Assembly: GCA_024803745.1 (NCBI GenBank)
Contig: JANJXV010000130.1
Location: forward strand, 238,501-302,500
Reading direction: 5' to 3'
Source of the DNA: Megascapheus bottae
Lineage: Eukaryota > Chordata > Mammalia > Rodentia > Geomyidae
Length of the DNA stretch: 64,000 nt
Positions 31,871 through 42,449 of the stretch are shown one piece after another. Within the stretch, counting starts at the first letter, position 1. The number at the start of each line of letters is the position of its first letter. The position numbers and the translations under genes were made by a program. Under the pieces are notes generated by a model. It was not told where the DNA came from and did no database searches. It was given only the letters and a program-made list of their open reading frames with translations.

Positions 31871-32727
31871 AGCAGCATCTCAGGGATATGATTCGTACAG
31901 AGCCTCTGATGGTGGGTGGAGGGGTCCGTTACAAAAATCTCTTTTCCAATTTGACACAAGATGTCCAAGAGAAAGCCTTCCTTCACAGAGTTAAAAAAAA
32001 AATCAATGATGTGAGCCCATCCTGGAGTCCCAGCTGGGCTTGAGATCTCAGCACTGCCCTTCTTACTCCATGTCTCCTGACCCCAGTGAACAATTTGGAA
32101 CCAAGTTACAATTTCCTTTTCATTCTCATTAAGCAGAATACTCCTCTTTAACAACCCTCCCTAAACCACCCCCCATCTACAACCCTCCCTGAGCTTTGCT
32201 TGACTATAAAGCGCTCTATTTCTCTGTGATCTTTATGTCCTTAGAAATTACAACATGCTGGCATAGGTATTTAATTATTGAAAGGAGATGTGCCTTGTAA
32301 AATATTGTACCTGCAGGTTTGCTCATGCAAAGTAAGGATGGATCCCACTTGGCCAGACAAAACCTTTGCTATGCTAGAGCTTTGTTCTGGAATAAATCTT
32401 GGTTTGTGAAATATGCATCCTATAAGAGCACTTCTGGGTTCTGCCTAGAACTGGCCAAACTAAAACACCTTTCCCTTTTTTAAATGAAACTAAACCTTGC
32501 TTTTACATAATACTGAGCTGACCCCCTCCTAGGCTGGGAATTTAAAGAACACTTTTAGGGGTAGGGAAAAAAAAACAGATGTCAGATGATCCATCACAGA
32601 GTTTCTTTTCCAAGGCTGGAAAGAGCTCCACCACCACACTAAGGATAAAAGACAACAGATAAACGTCAAAGTTTGAACTCTGCTCAAAGACATACAAAAG
32701 CTTAGGTTGCAGGGAAAGCTCTCTGTG
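31871..32727. other. Unannotated unique sequence
   Basis: The 135-codon minus frame 31747-32154 crosses the MIR and shows no domain. 32160-32480 is repeat-free; it contains GGAATAAATC at about 32389 but no gene context. Confidence 0.4.
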
Positions 32728-32914
32728 CTGTCCAATATGATAGACATGCTGGTACCATCCAATATTATTGGTTTTGACTTCTAATCCATGGATTTGACTT
32801 CAGATGTGTCTGGAATATCCAAAGCAGTGGAATTTCAATTTTACATCATAATGTAATCCATTTAGATTTAGTTGCATGGAGCATCATGTAATCCAGGCTT
32901 ATCCTATTGGACAG
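32728..32914. mobile_element. Small non-autonomous DNA transposon relic (MITE-like)
   Basis: The element is bounded by perfect 10-base inverted repeats, CTGTCCAATA (32728-32737) and TATTGGACAG (32905-32914). The inside is AT-rich and includes GTGGAATTTCAATTTTAC. The ends and interior recall old mammalian hAT-type MER elements as I remember them. It has no coding capacity. Confidence 0.7.
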
Positions 32915-33067
32915 TGAATGCAATTACTGATCAATATTCCTAAAGAACATAGAAGTAAACATGCTCAAAAATATTTGCCAGTGGAATCTGGTAATTTAGA
33001 AGAAGGATGAAAGAGCATGATTGAATCAGATTTTTCCTGGGGAATTCAAGGTTGGTTTAGCAGAAGA

Positions 33068-33232
33068 AGGAAGGGAAGGGAAGGGGAAGGGAGGGGAGGG
33101 AAGGGGAGGGGGAGAGAGAGGAGAGGGGAGGGGGAGCGAAGGGGAGGGGAGGGGAAGGAAGAGGAGAAAGAAAGAAAAAATAAAAAAAGAAAGAGGGAAG
33201 GAGGGAGGGAGGGGAAAGGAAAGGAAAGGAAA
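33068..33232 (+). repeat. Polypurine tract (GGGAA/GGGGA)n
   Basis: GGGAAGGGAAGGGG units, then GAAAGAAAA and GGAGGGAGG. The 77- and 102-codon frames over it are repeat-derived. Confidence 0.95.
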
Positions 33233-33239
33233 TCAATGT

Positions 33240-33525
33240 CAGCGATTTAGTGGCACAAATTCATGGAATCCCAGTACTCACAAAGAGGAAGCAGGAGGAT
33301 CACAAATTCAAGGTCAGACTGGGATATAGACCGAGAACCTGGCTCAAAGAAAAAAAATCAGGTATGGTAGCGCATACATGTAATCCCAGCTGTGTAGGAG
33401 GATTCAAATTAAAACCCTATCTGAAAAATAATCAACCCCAAAAGAGGGCTGGGGGCATTGCTTAAGCAGAAGAGTGCTTGCTGAGTAGACATGAGGCCCT
33501 GAGTTCAAATTCCAGCAAAAAAGGA
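33240..33525 (+). mobile_element. Composite B1-like / ID-like SINE
   Basis: A first B1-like copy (GGAATCCCAGTACTCACAAAG), a second B1-like piece (GTAATCCCAGCTGTGTAGG), then a monomeric ID-like unit (GGCTGGGGGCATTGCTTAAG) ending in GAGTTCAAATTCCAGC and a short A run. Confidence 0.7.
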
Positions 33526-34885
33526 GAGAGAATACTTACCTGACTTGAAAAGTAACCTCGTATGTGGTAAGAGTTCTATTAATACTAATTAGAATCAGCT
33601 CTATTAACCTTAGCTCATGAATATATTGCTATACTATGTCATTAATGTTATTAATATATCATTCATAGTATATTAATAGGAATACACTCATACTAACTTA
33701 TTCCTGTTAAATACTGTTTAGGATTTCACTGTTCCCTTTTCTTAGGCTGTGTTACACCTCCCTGAGATTTTTTTTTTTGTGTAACAAGAGGCTCCCCTGA
33801 CACTGAGCCTCATGTGTTCTGAGAGTCCGGGGATGCCCAGATCTGGGCCCCCCGCCATGCCCCACATGGGCTGGCTTCTCCAACACATGCAGCTGCTCTG
33901 TTGGCTGACCCAATCCAGGCCAGTGACTCTGCTTCTCTCCTGCTTGCCTCAGCAGTTTTGCTTCCCAGCCGTCCACACTCCCAATGGCTCCAATACGTCC
34001 AAAGATGAGCACTTCCAAACCCTGAATTATTTACATCTGAGAGGCTCCATGGGTCCTTTCTCCCTCCAATTCTGCCAGCCCCTCCCCCCTTCCAATGAAT
34101 CATAGCAAATTTGAATCTTGGCCATACACACACAAAGTGAAGTTTTGTTTTTTACTTAGAAGGTTCCTCTGGTACACCCAGGAGAAAAAGGGCAGAAAAA
34201 GATGGAGGTGGACAGTGGCTTGCAAAGGAAAAGGGAAAGAAAAGCAAACAACAACAATAACAATAAAGCAACTCTTGCTGAATCAGTAACTAGCAGTAAT
34301 AGATTTTTTTTTAAAAATTTACTTCCAGGCTCAGTTGGGGAAAACAAGATACATTTCCTTGCAATAATTTAAAGAGTGGAATGTTTCATTCCCAGAGAAA
34401 CTACAGCTGTTTTGACCTATTCCTGGCTTTAGGTTGGACTATTATTTGCATTCTCTGAATTATTATTGTTGTTATTTCTTTTCCTTTCTTAACATGGTAG
34501 CATTTGGGAATGGAGCCAAGTTATAGACTGATTAAAGTCTTTCACTCTGAATTAAAGGTTTTGAATCCAGCCTTAGGCTTCAGCCTCAGATTTTTGTTGC
34601 TGTAGCTGCTGTTTTCCATCCACACCTCCCCATCTCCAGGGGAGAAGAATAGAACTAGAAATCAGTCTGCTGCAGGCACACCCCTCTGAGGTTACACCAA
34701 TTGGCTCCAAGGAGGGTGCCACTGCTGTTTTGGATGTTATAAGGCCACTGTGGCTGCAACCAGGCCAGTAAGGGGACAAAGGACATCTCCCTGAGGGAAA
34801 GGCCAAGGGAAGAGAAGGACCCTTCCCAAGCATTCTCATGTTCTAGAAAAGTCACTCTCCTTGCAATTCCTTTTTTCATCTCAAG
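33526..34885. other. Unannotated, mostly unique sequence
   Basis: 33590-33690 is AT-rich with a 10-base inverted repeat. 33800-34130 is GC-rich with opposing 88-107-codon frames lacking domains. 34340-34560 is repeat-free with an octamer ATTTGCAT at 34444-34451. No gene can be supported. Confidence 0.4.
33649..33678. repeat. AT-rich inverted repeat
   Basis: TATTAATATA at 33649-33658 is matched by its complement TATATTAATA at 33669-33678, with a 10-base spacer. It could form a small hairpin; probably of no function. Confidence 0.7.
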
Positions 34886-35115
34886 AGTTCTGATAACTCA
34901 CACCTGTAATCTCAGCTACTCAGAAGTCTAAGATCTAAGGATGGCGGTTCAAAGCCAGTCCTGGCAGAAAAGTCCCTGAGACTCTTACCTCCAATAAACT
35001 ATCAAAAAGCCAGAAGTTAGGGGTGTGGCAAGTGGTAGAGCACCAGCCATGCAGCTGGGGATAGCAGGCAGGAATATGAGTGTGAGGCCTTGAGTTCAAG
35101 CACCGGTAGTGACAA
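34886..35115 (+). mobile_element. Type B SINE
   Basis: The B1-like half (AACTCACACCTGTAATCTCAG), linker GACTCTTACCTCCAATAAAC and the tRNA-like half, with an insertion before GCCTTGAGTTCAAGCACC. Confidence 0.85.
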
Positions 35116-35230
35116 GTTCATTCATCAATTCACTTCAGTCACCTGTAACATGAGATCATAAGAGCACCTAGGTCAAAGTGTTGGGTCTGAGATATTTACA
35201 GATGCACTGATCAGTAATCAATCAATGCTG
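35116..35230 (+). mobile_element. Possible MIR relic
   Basis: CAGTCACCTGTAACATGAGAT and GCACCTAGGTCAAAGTGTTG weakly follow MIR plus-strand order. Tentative. Confidence 0.35.
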
Positions 35231-35364
35231 GCTGGTGTGTACTGCTCGTCTTTAAGGTGCTTTCTCTACCTGATCATCTAGCATGTCATCTTCCCATGTC
35301 TGCCAAGATCGCACTTGCCGATAATGGAAAAAGCACAAACCATACACGTGTGTGCGTACAGGCT

Positions 35365-35369
<5 letters not shown>

Positions 35370-35414
<45 letters not shown>
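35370..35414. repeat. (CA)n array with alternating GC flank
   Basis: About 22 CA units, preceded by TTGCGCGCACAC and, 20 bases earlier, ACGTGTGTGCGTAC. The alternating purine-pyrimidine character extends beyond the array (Z-DNA-prone). Frames of 63-91 codons here are repeat-derived. Confidence 0.96.
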
Positions 35415-35416
<2 letters not shown>

Positions 35417-35802
35417 ACTTGTCTGTCGAAATAGGCTCTTTTCTGCCCAGGAGGGCCTTAGACTGCCATCTTCCCAATCATTGCCTGCTGAGCAGCAGAA
35501 ATTATAGATGTCAGCCACCAAGGCCTGGCTGATAGAAAGATCTCTCTAGAAGACAGCTCAGTGGGCCCTTGGACCATAATCCTCCTCTGTCTATGCTTCA
35601 ACATGGAGCTGGGATTTCAGGTGTGCACTACTGTTGGTTTGTTGGTTGAAATGGGGATAGGGGGAAACTCGAGCCCTGTGCAATGTCAGAGCCCACGTCC
35701 CATGTCTGTTACTTGCCTGTTGAAGGGAGGGAGGGAAAGCGGGCAATCTATCCCTACTGGGTGAAGGCTGAGAGAAGAGAAGGGGGGAGGTAAGATGGTA
35801 AG
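35415..35802. other. Unannotated unique sequence
   Basis: No repeat or gene recognised before the SINE. Confidence 0.4.
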
Positions 35803-36008
35803 GGCTGGGAGTTTGGCCTAGTGGTAGAGTGCTTGCCTGGCATGCACAAAGACCTGGGTTCGATTCCTCAGTACCACATACACAGAAACGGTGCTGTGGC
35901 TCAAGTGGTAGAGCACTAGCCTTGAGAAAGCCCAAGGACAGCGCTCAGGCCCTGAGTTCAAGCCTCAGGCCTCCGGACTGGCAAAAAAAAATTTTTTTTT
36001 TAAAAAAA
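35803..36008 (+). mobile_element. Type A SINE
   Basis: GGGCTGGGAGTTTGGCCTAG, B box GGTTCGATTCC, the linker shortened after CATACACAGAAA, then the second half ending in CGGACTGGC and a run of A and T. Confidence 0.92.
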
Positions 36009-36615
36009 GGTAATCAATGCCCTTTTTGGCCACAGGCTGCTGGGTACCAGGCCATGGAGAAAAAGACAGAAGAATGTGAAAGAGCAGAAGGAGAAATGAA
36101 GCAGTCATGGACCCCGCTGCCAGGAAAGCCTGCACTGTTCTGGCTGCTGCCAGTGCCAACAGGAATGGCAGGCAGCCTGGAGCTCTTGACAGAGGATGGG
36201 GAGGAAAGCCAGGAGCGAGAGTCAGCCAGAGGGAGATGCTGGAGGGGCTTCCCCAACTGAGCAGGTGCCTGGGGAAGGAAGACCCTACCCAAGAACAGCC
36301 TTGGGAGCCACAAACAATCCCCCTCCCTAACCTGTGCCCTGGACCTCCTACTCTCCCAGATCTCAAAGCAGCTAGCCCCAGCTCTCCTTCAGCCAGGCCA
36401 GCTGCCCGGCAGGCAAGCAGATGGTGACATCTTCACTAGAGCCAAAATTACCTTTCCAGGAAAATGTCTCAACCTTCTCTGGAGGACACAGAAAGGAGCG
36501 TGCACCATGGAGAATTTCAAACTTTCTCAAGAAGCTACAGCTTCTTAAAAGTATTTGAGTGAAACAAAAATGTATTTTGACTATAGATTGTTCAGTGCCT
36601 CCGATTTAAAAAGAA
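36009..36615. other. Unannotated GC-rich then AT-rich unique sequence
   Basis: Overlapping frames of 99-143 codons occur on both strands at 35829-36427, partly in the SINE. None shows a domain or a coherent exon structure. No gene called. Confidence 0.35.
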
Positions 36616-36815
36616 AAGAAAGGTTGTTGAAAGTTGCCTATAATCTCAACCACCTGGGAGGCAGAGGTAGGAAGATGACAGTTCAAGGCTGAACTGGGAG
36701 AAAATACAAGACCTATCTGAAAACCAAACTAAAAGCCAAGGGACTGGGAACAGGGCTCAAGTAATAGAGCACCTACCTAGAAAGCACAAGGCCCTGAATT
36801 TAATCCCAGTACAAA
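36616..36815 (+). mobile_element. B1-like plus ID-like composite SINE leading into (AAT)n
   Basis: The B1-like half (ACCTGGGAGGCAGAGGTAGG) is joined to an ID-like unit (GGACTGGGAACAGGGCTC) and ends in AATTTAATCCCAGTAC and an A-rich tail. Confidence 0.78.
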
Positions 36816-36821
36816 AAAATA

Positions 36822-36862
<41 letters not shown>
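36816..36862 (+). repeat. (AAT)n array between two SINEs
   Basis: About 14 AAT units following the A-rich tail of the SINE on its left. Confidence 0.95.
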
Positions 36863-36864
<2 letters not shown>

Positions 36865-37095
36865 CAGGTGCTGGTGGCTCATACCTGCATTCCTAGCTAC
36901 TCAAGAAGCTGAGATCTGAGGATCAAGGTTCAAAGCCAGTAGGGGCAGAAAAGTCTATGAAACTCTTATCTCCAATTAACCACCTAAAAACCAGAAGTGG
37001 CACTGTGGCTCAGAATGGCAGTGTGCTAGCCTGAAAAGAAAAAGAGCTCAAGGACAGTGCCCAGGACCAGACTTCAAGTCCCATGACCAACAGAA
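36863..37095 (+). mobile_element. Type B SINE
   Basis: GGTGCTGGTGGCTCATACC, the linker CTCTTATCTCCAATTAACC, the tRNA-like half (GTGGCACTGTGGCTCAG) and a tail that becomes a TAAC run. It sits behind the (AAT)n array. Confidence 0.88.
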
Positions 37096-37118
37096 AATTA
37101 ATTAACTAACTAACTAAC
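37096..37118 (+). repeat. (TAAC)n run
   Basis: TTAATTAACTAACTAACTAAC continues the SINE tail. Confidence 0.85.
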
Positions 37119-37845
37119 AGTCAGGTAGTTTCCAGAACTTTAGCTCCTTACTCCCCAACCCTGTCATCCCTTGTGAGCAGCTAGTCATGGACTAAAAATC
37201 ACTGAATTAAACTATTCTATCTGTCTCTGTCTCATCCCCTCCCTCTCAAATCTCAACATCTGGCTCCCAGATGTATGCTTACCACTGCACTTACTGCTTG
37301 CATAACAGACAGGTTCCATTATCAATGCTAATCTGTTTACCTAATTCTAGAACTCTGAGGGGCTGTGCTGGGAAATATTGCACGCTCCATTCCACATCAA
37401 GTAGGGACATGTTCGGTGAGTGATTAGCAATGTCTGCATGGAAACAGGAAGCTGGATGCATGGGTCCAGTACTCACACAGAGGGCCGCATCTTCATCACT
37501 CTGGTTCTGGACAATGTTTGACTCTAAAAAGCTCCCTTCTGACTGGAGAAAACATTTATGCTGACTATGAGACACAAATGAATGATTGAAGGCCTCCAGA
37601 GGAAAGGATTTTGAAGCAAACAAGGAATTTCTCTAGCATCTCTATCCTCAAAACTCATATGACTCCCCTGTTAGACTTCATGTCTGCATGTACTGTTGTC
37701 AAAACTACTTTTTCCTACTTCACAAGAATGAGAAGATGGGTCCCCTGGACCTCGTCACTCCTAAACTGGCCCCATCCTGTCCACTGCAGATAAGCATCAA
37801 CTTGCAAATCCTAGCCTGATAGAACTATCCTAAGATGTGTAGACC
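37119..37845. other. Unannotated unique sequence
   Basis: The 110-codon minus frame at 37291-37623 has no recognised domain; no repeats are seen. Confidence 0.4.
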
Positions 37846-38005
37846 TCACTGGTCAGGGACTCAAATCTCAGCTGACCAAGTGGATGGCCTTGGGGGGGAA
37901 AATTATTTGCCCTTGCCAGCCTCAGTTTCCTCCTATGCATGAGAAAAAGGAAAGAATTCGGAGCTCATGTAAGAATTAAGGAAATTACAGTTGTTCTGCT
38001 CCTAA
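37846..38005 (+). mobile_element. Probable MIR relic
   Basis: GGGACTCAAATCTCAGCTGAC, GATGGCCTTGGG, CAGCCTCAGTTTCCTCCTATG and GTAAGAATTAAGG are in plus-strand MIR order. Confidence 0.75.
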
Positions 38006-38624
38006 AATCTACAGGATATTTAAGATACACTGCTTTCTTTTCCCCTCTTTTCATACCCTCAAGGCTATTTCAAGCTTTCTCCACAGGCAGTGAGTAAGGC
38101 ATCAGAAATGTCTCTGTGCTGAATTAACGTAGCTGAGAGATGAGAAACCCCTCCCTGTGCCCCCAACTTGAGCCCTCCTCCTCTCTGTTTAGATTCAACT
38201 CAAAATAGCTGAACTTAGATGGAACCAGTTGGGGTCTGTCTTTGTATCTGGAGGCTTAAAAAAAAAAGATTCAAACCTTAAGCCCAACAGCTGCAGGTTA
38301 GTCAAGGACCTGATTCTGCCTGGTTAATTAACTTTAACCTCCAACCCAAGTCACTGTACATTTGTGCAGCTGACTCCTTTGATGCTAAAAGAATAAGCTT
38401 TTATCCAATGATTTATAATTTTTTAAAAGAAACTGTTTTAAGTAGCATAGGTGTATAGTTGTGTTTTTTTAATTAAATAGAACCAAAGCATTTCAAATGA
38501 AGAACTGTTCCTCAAAATACTAGTCTTACAAATCTTGCCAGAAATGCATTTATTAAAAGTAGGCTTCTCAATGTAGTTTAGGTACATTTAATAAATGTAA
38601 GTGTACATATAAAAGCAGATAACG
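38006..38624. other. Unannotated unique sequence
   Basis: No repeat or gene recognised. Confidence 0.4.
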
Positions 38625-38842
38625 GGGCTGGGAGTGTGGCCTAGTAGTAGAGTGCTTATCTAGCATGTACAACGCTCTGGGTTCAATCCCTTGGTACCAC
38701 ATACACAGAGAAAACAGAAAGTGGTGGTGCTGTGACTCAAGGGGTAGAGTGCTAGCCTTGAGAAAGCCCAAGGACAATGCCCAGGCCCTGAGTTGAAGCC
38801 CCAGGACTGGCAAAACAAAACAAAACAAAACAAACAAAAAAC
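38625..38842 (+). mobile_element. Type A SINE with (AAAAC)n tail
   Basis: GGGGCTGGGAGTGTGGCC, a changed B box GGTTCAATCCC, the linker CATACACAGAGAAAACAG, and the second half ending in CAGGACTGGC followed by AAAAC units. The frames of 71-105 codons on the minus strand here are antisense to the SINE. Confidence 0.92.
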
Positions 38843-38894
38843 AGATAAAAAAGAGATACGTAGATAGAGACTCATACTCAGACAAATGTGTGTT

Positions 38895-39060
38895 TGGCGG
38901 AGTGGTTACTGGGTCTTGAACTCAGAGCCTAGGCTCTGTCCTGCAACTTCTTCCTCTCCAGACTGAGGCTCTGTCCCTCAGCTTCCTCCTCTCCAGCTGA
39001 GCCTAGGCTCTACTTCTGGATTTTTGGTGGATCTGAGCCTTACAGGCATGAGATGTCAGT
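38895..39060 (-). mobile_element. Old SINE with an internal duplication, minus strand
   Basis: GGGTCTTGAACTCAGAGCC is the right-half complement. A segment CTCTCCAGACTGAGGCTC is near-duplicated as CTCTCCAGCTGAGCC. The B1-like half is mostly lost. Confidence 0.55.
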
Positions 39061-39729
39061 CTCATACAAGCATGTTACATATGGATCTCTTTATAATAGA
39101 TCCTAAAATTTACTTCATTCTGGTATACCTACATCTATGCTTTCAATGGCTCCATTGTTAAAAGAAATTACCATTATTCCAATATTTAGGCGGGCCATCA
39201 TTTCCCCCTCATTTTCCACTAACAGACAAATAGGAGATATTTTATATTTCCCATGATGATGTTGGAGCAACAGGCCTGCACATGAGTCTCTGTGTAAAGA
39301 TTTCTTTTTTTTTTACACTTCATATTTAGAGTGTAGAATGGTTTCTAAAAGCCTACGCACTCAGAATTCAGTTAGCATTTAAGAACGTAAAACATACTTG
39401 CATAGGCAGCTCCGGGAGCTCCCACTGCAAAGGGTACATGTTGCCTGATTCCAAAAGAACTACTTACTTCCACAGCCATATACAATGTAATCCCAGCACT
39501 TGGGAGGTGGGGGAAGGAAGACCACTGGACAGTAAGAGACTTGTGGAGAAGAGCTAGGAGGCCCCAGCTGCACAAACCAAAGCCAGACAAGATTTTCCAA
39601 CAGCCATCAAGCCCCCAGACACAGGATCAAGGCTAGCTACCAGGTCAAGGGCTTGCTACCAACCCTATCTATTGTTGGCTACATGTGAACCCATCCAACA
39701 ATGGGGATTCCTATCTCAAGAATGCACAG
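39061..39729. other. Unannotated sequence, possibly with a B1-like piece
   Basis: About 39484-39520 reads ATGTAATCCCAGCACTTGG, a B1/Alu-like phrase, without a recognisable continuation. Otherwise unique. Confidence 0.4.
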
Positions 39730-39925
39730 ACAGCTGGGTGCTGCTGGCTCATGCCAATAATCCTACTCAGGAGGCTGAGATCTGAGCATCATGGTTCAAA
39801 GCCAGCCTAGACGCTATATCCAATGAATCACCAGAAAACCGGAAGTAGCACTGTGGTGCAAAGTCATAGGGTACTAATCAGGCCCTGAGTTCAAGCCCCA
39901 CATTCAACCAAAAAAAAAAAAGGTA
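39730..39925 (+). mobile_element. Type B SINE, short internal deletions
   Basis: GGGTGCTGCTGGCTCATGCC, GGCTGAGATCTGAGCATCATG, a shortened linker, and the tRNA-like half (AGCACTGTGGTGCAAAG) ending in GAGTTCAAGCCCC and an A run. Confidence 0.85.
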
Positions 39926-40640
39926 CAGACATGTCCCTGCCAGTGCTGTTTTGGGTTTTTTTTTCAGTGGATCTGGGGCACAATGGATAATACCAGGTGT
40001 ATCTTGGGCATTCTGTACCTCTCCACCATCTTTCCCCCATAATTCTCTCCTGGTTTAAAGCTTCCAAACAGAAGCTTTAACAGCTCAAAGGGACTACCGT
40101 ACTGTATGTGTGAGAAATCAACACTCCAGGTCTTCAAGGAGAACAGAGGAGGCATTCGGGCTAGCACAGGGAAGAATTCTGTACAGTCACCATCCAGAAT
40201 AGCAGCAGCCCAGATGGGCGCATATCAAATGTTCCTCGTGCACACGATTCGGTCACCTCCCTTCTTCACCGAGCCAAATATCCATAATTTAAAAGCTGTA
40301 AAGCCTGAGCTTTCCCTGTGGGCTCTCTAGCCCCCCCTTCCTGGGGTGGGGGAAAGGGTCAACACTTTCTTGGTAGTTATAGATGCCATCTGAATACTGC
40401 TGGGTTGCTTAACATCTCTGCAGACAACCATGCACTCTCTGGGTCCTTAAGAACAAGTGATACAGGGCTGAGCTCCTGGAAGGGATGGGTGAACCGGGGT
40501 GTGTGGGTACCAGGAAGGGGAAGGGACAGAGGCTGTGTAATGGACAAGGTCAGACTGGGCAGGATACATACAGGAATGCAATGTGAGTGCATGAGGGGCG
40601 AGGATGGGAGCGTCATTGCTTTCCACACTGCCACAATGAA
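39926..40640. other. Unannotated unique sequence
   Basis: The 153-codon frame at 40318-40779 ends in the adjoining (TC)n tract and has no domain. No gene called. Confidence 0.35.
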
Positions 40641-40652
40641 ATCCTCCTCCCT

Positions 40653-40717
<65 letters not shown>
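40641..40717 (-). repeat. (TC)n pyrimidine tract
   Basis: CCTCCCTCCCTCCC followed by about 29 CT units. Several Ser/Leu-, Arg/Glu-rich frames are derived from it. Confidence 0.96.
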
Positions 40718-40725
<8 letters not shown>

Positions 40726-40992
40726 CTTAACTGTTTTATGACTCAGCTAGGCATCCCAACTTTTCTTGGCCTGCTTTAGGGTAACACATTTGCCAAATGT
40801 TCTGGCCTCAACAAACAGCACTCAAGGAATTCTTCCCCGTCATCCAGAGCAAAGAGGAAATGTCAGCCTTCGGTTCAGTAAGTTCTCTCCACGTAAGCAA
40901 CACTGCCCTGCACTAGGTGTTTGGATTCTACTGAATTCTTTAATTATATCTTCCTTTGGGATCTAAAAAAAAATGCATTTCAGGATTTTTGT
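40718..40992. other. Unannotated unique sequence
   Basis: No repeat or gene recognised. Confidence 0.4.
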
Positions 40993-41007
40993 TTGGTCTT
41001 CTTTTTG

Positions 41008-41145
41008 TTTTTTTTTTCTTTTTTTTTTAAATTTTTTTTATTGTAATTAGTAAAAGGGTTACATGATATTTGCCAGATAGAAGGTGCATTAATTCACATA
41101 CATTGATACCCTTTCACATGTCTTGGTACCCATTTCCCTCCCCCC
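41008..41145 (-). mobile_element. Short L1 3'-UTR insertion, minus strand
   Basis: A T-rich run, then TTTATTGTAATTAGTAAAAG and AAGGTGCATTAATTCAC as in the element at 27963-28342. Flanked by TTGGTCTTCTTTTTG (40993-41007) and TTGGTCTTGTTTTTG (41146-41160), a 15-base duplication with one change. Confidence 0.9.
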
Positions 41146-41360
41146 TTGGTCTTGTTTTTGAACTCGGGGCTTGCACACTCTTTCTGAGCTTTTTTCTTTC
41201 TTTTTTTTCCCCTCAAGGATTTCACTCTACCACTTGAGCCACACTGACACTTCCGTTTTTTTCTGAGTGGTTTATTACAGCTAAGAGTCTCACAGACTTT
41301 CTGTCCCCAGGCTGGCTTTGAACCACAATACTCAGATCTCAACCCCCCTCAATAGGTAAG
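41146..41360 (-). mobile_element. Type B SINE, minus strand, with L1 at its tail
   Basis: GAACTCGGGGCTTGCACACTC, then ACCACTTGAGCCACACTG, TTTATTACAGCTAAGAGTC and GGCTGGCTTTGAACCAC. The L1 entered the T-rich end, so the SINE is the older of the two. Confidence 0.82.
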
Positions 41361-42073
41361 ATGGCAGGCTGAGAGCAGATGGATATTATGTTACCGATGA
41401 CAGATGCTAATTTACACCCCACTCTCGGCCCCCAGGCCCCCAATGCAATGCCTAGCAAGAGGTTTGGCACTCGGTAAACTTACACCAGCAAGAACAGCAT
41501 TGCCCTGGGAACCTTCGTGAATTCTCCAACCCTTTCCTAGACTGAAGCCAGATTAAGATGCCAGTCATCTCTTACGTCAAACCAGTAGTAGGCTGGAGAA
41601 TTTCACATCCTACTCTTTATTTATCTGACACAGGTAATTCTCAGCCCCCAAAACTTAGGACCTTGGATGCACACAGTTCCACAACACCTGACTTGGGAAC
41701 ACGAGATGAGTAATACAGAAATGAATCTCCAGGCCCAGTTCAGTAAATAGGACTCTCCATTTCCTGACAACACACAACAAAACACCCTTTGCCTTCTGCT
41801 GAGTCCCATCTCCTAGGAAACATCATAATAGGCTTAGCAAAAGCCAGGAAGATCTTAGGAGACCGGCTGTTCACTCTGCAACAGGGCTGCACTTAAGTGT
41901 TCTATTCAAGAAGCACACATTGGGTTGGCCTCCACATTAACCTGCTAGGAATGAAGACACACGTCAGAAACAGGTGGGAGAGAGGCAGAACTCAGAGCCT
42001 GGAAGGCAAAGAGAACTCTGTGAGTCAATGCTCTAATTAGGAACTTGTATGTTCTGCTTTCCCTGCAAGCAGG
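41361..42073. other. Unannotated unique sequence
   Basis: No repeat or gene recognised. Confidence 0.4.
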
Positions 42074-42091
42074 AATACACACACACACACA

Positions 42092-42147
<56 letters not shown>
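42074..42147. repeat. (CA)n array, one interruption
   Basis: About 36 CA units with a single AGA interruption near the start. The longest CA array in the window. Confidence 0.97.
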
Positions 42148-42149
<2 letters not shown>

Positions 42150-42255
42150 TTCCATGTACGTTGTGGCTCCTTTAGACAATTAGGGAAATGATAAGGACCT
42201 TCCATTTTGTCTATCATTTAAAATCATGATAAACGATCCAGTAGGGTTTTTCTTT

Positions 42256-42449
42256 TCTTTTTTTTCCAGTCCTTGGGCTTGAACTCAGGGCCTGAGTACT
42301 GTCCTTGGACTTTCTCAAGGCTAGCATTCTACCACTTGAGCCACAGCACCATTTCTGGCTTTTTCTATGTAGGTGGTACCAAGGAATCGAACCTGGGTCT
42401 CTGTGCATAATAGCCAAATACTCTACAACTAGGTCACACTCCCAGCCCT
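42256..42449 (-). mobile_element. Type A SINE, minus strand
   Basis: T-run, GGGCTTGAACTCAGGGCC, ACTTGAGCCACAGCACC, TATGTAGGTGGTACC, GGAATCGAACCTGGGTC (complement of the B box) and an end of CACACTCCCAGCCC. Confidence 0.92.

Noticed and set aside
36863..37095. Regularly recurring similar blocks, considered as a CRISPR-like or satellite array
   Set aside because: The copies are dispersed, differ in strand and spacing, and have A tails and target-site duplications: they are SINEs.
40318..40779. 153-codon frame
   Set aside because: The last third is the (TC)n array; no domain in the rest.
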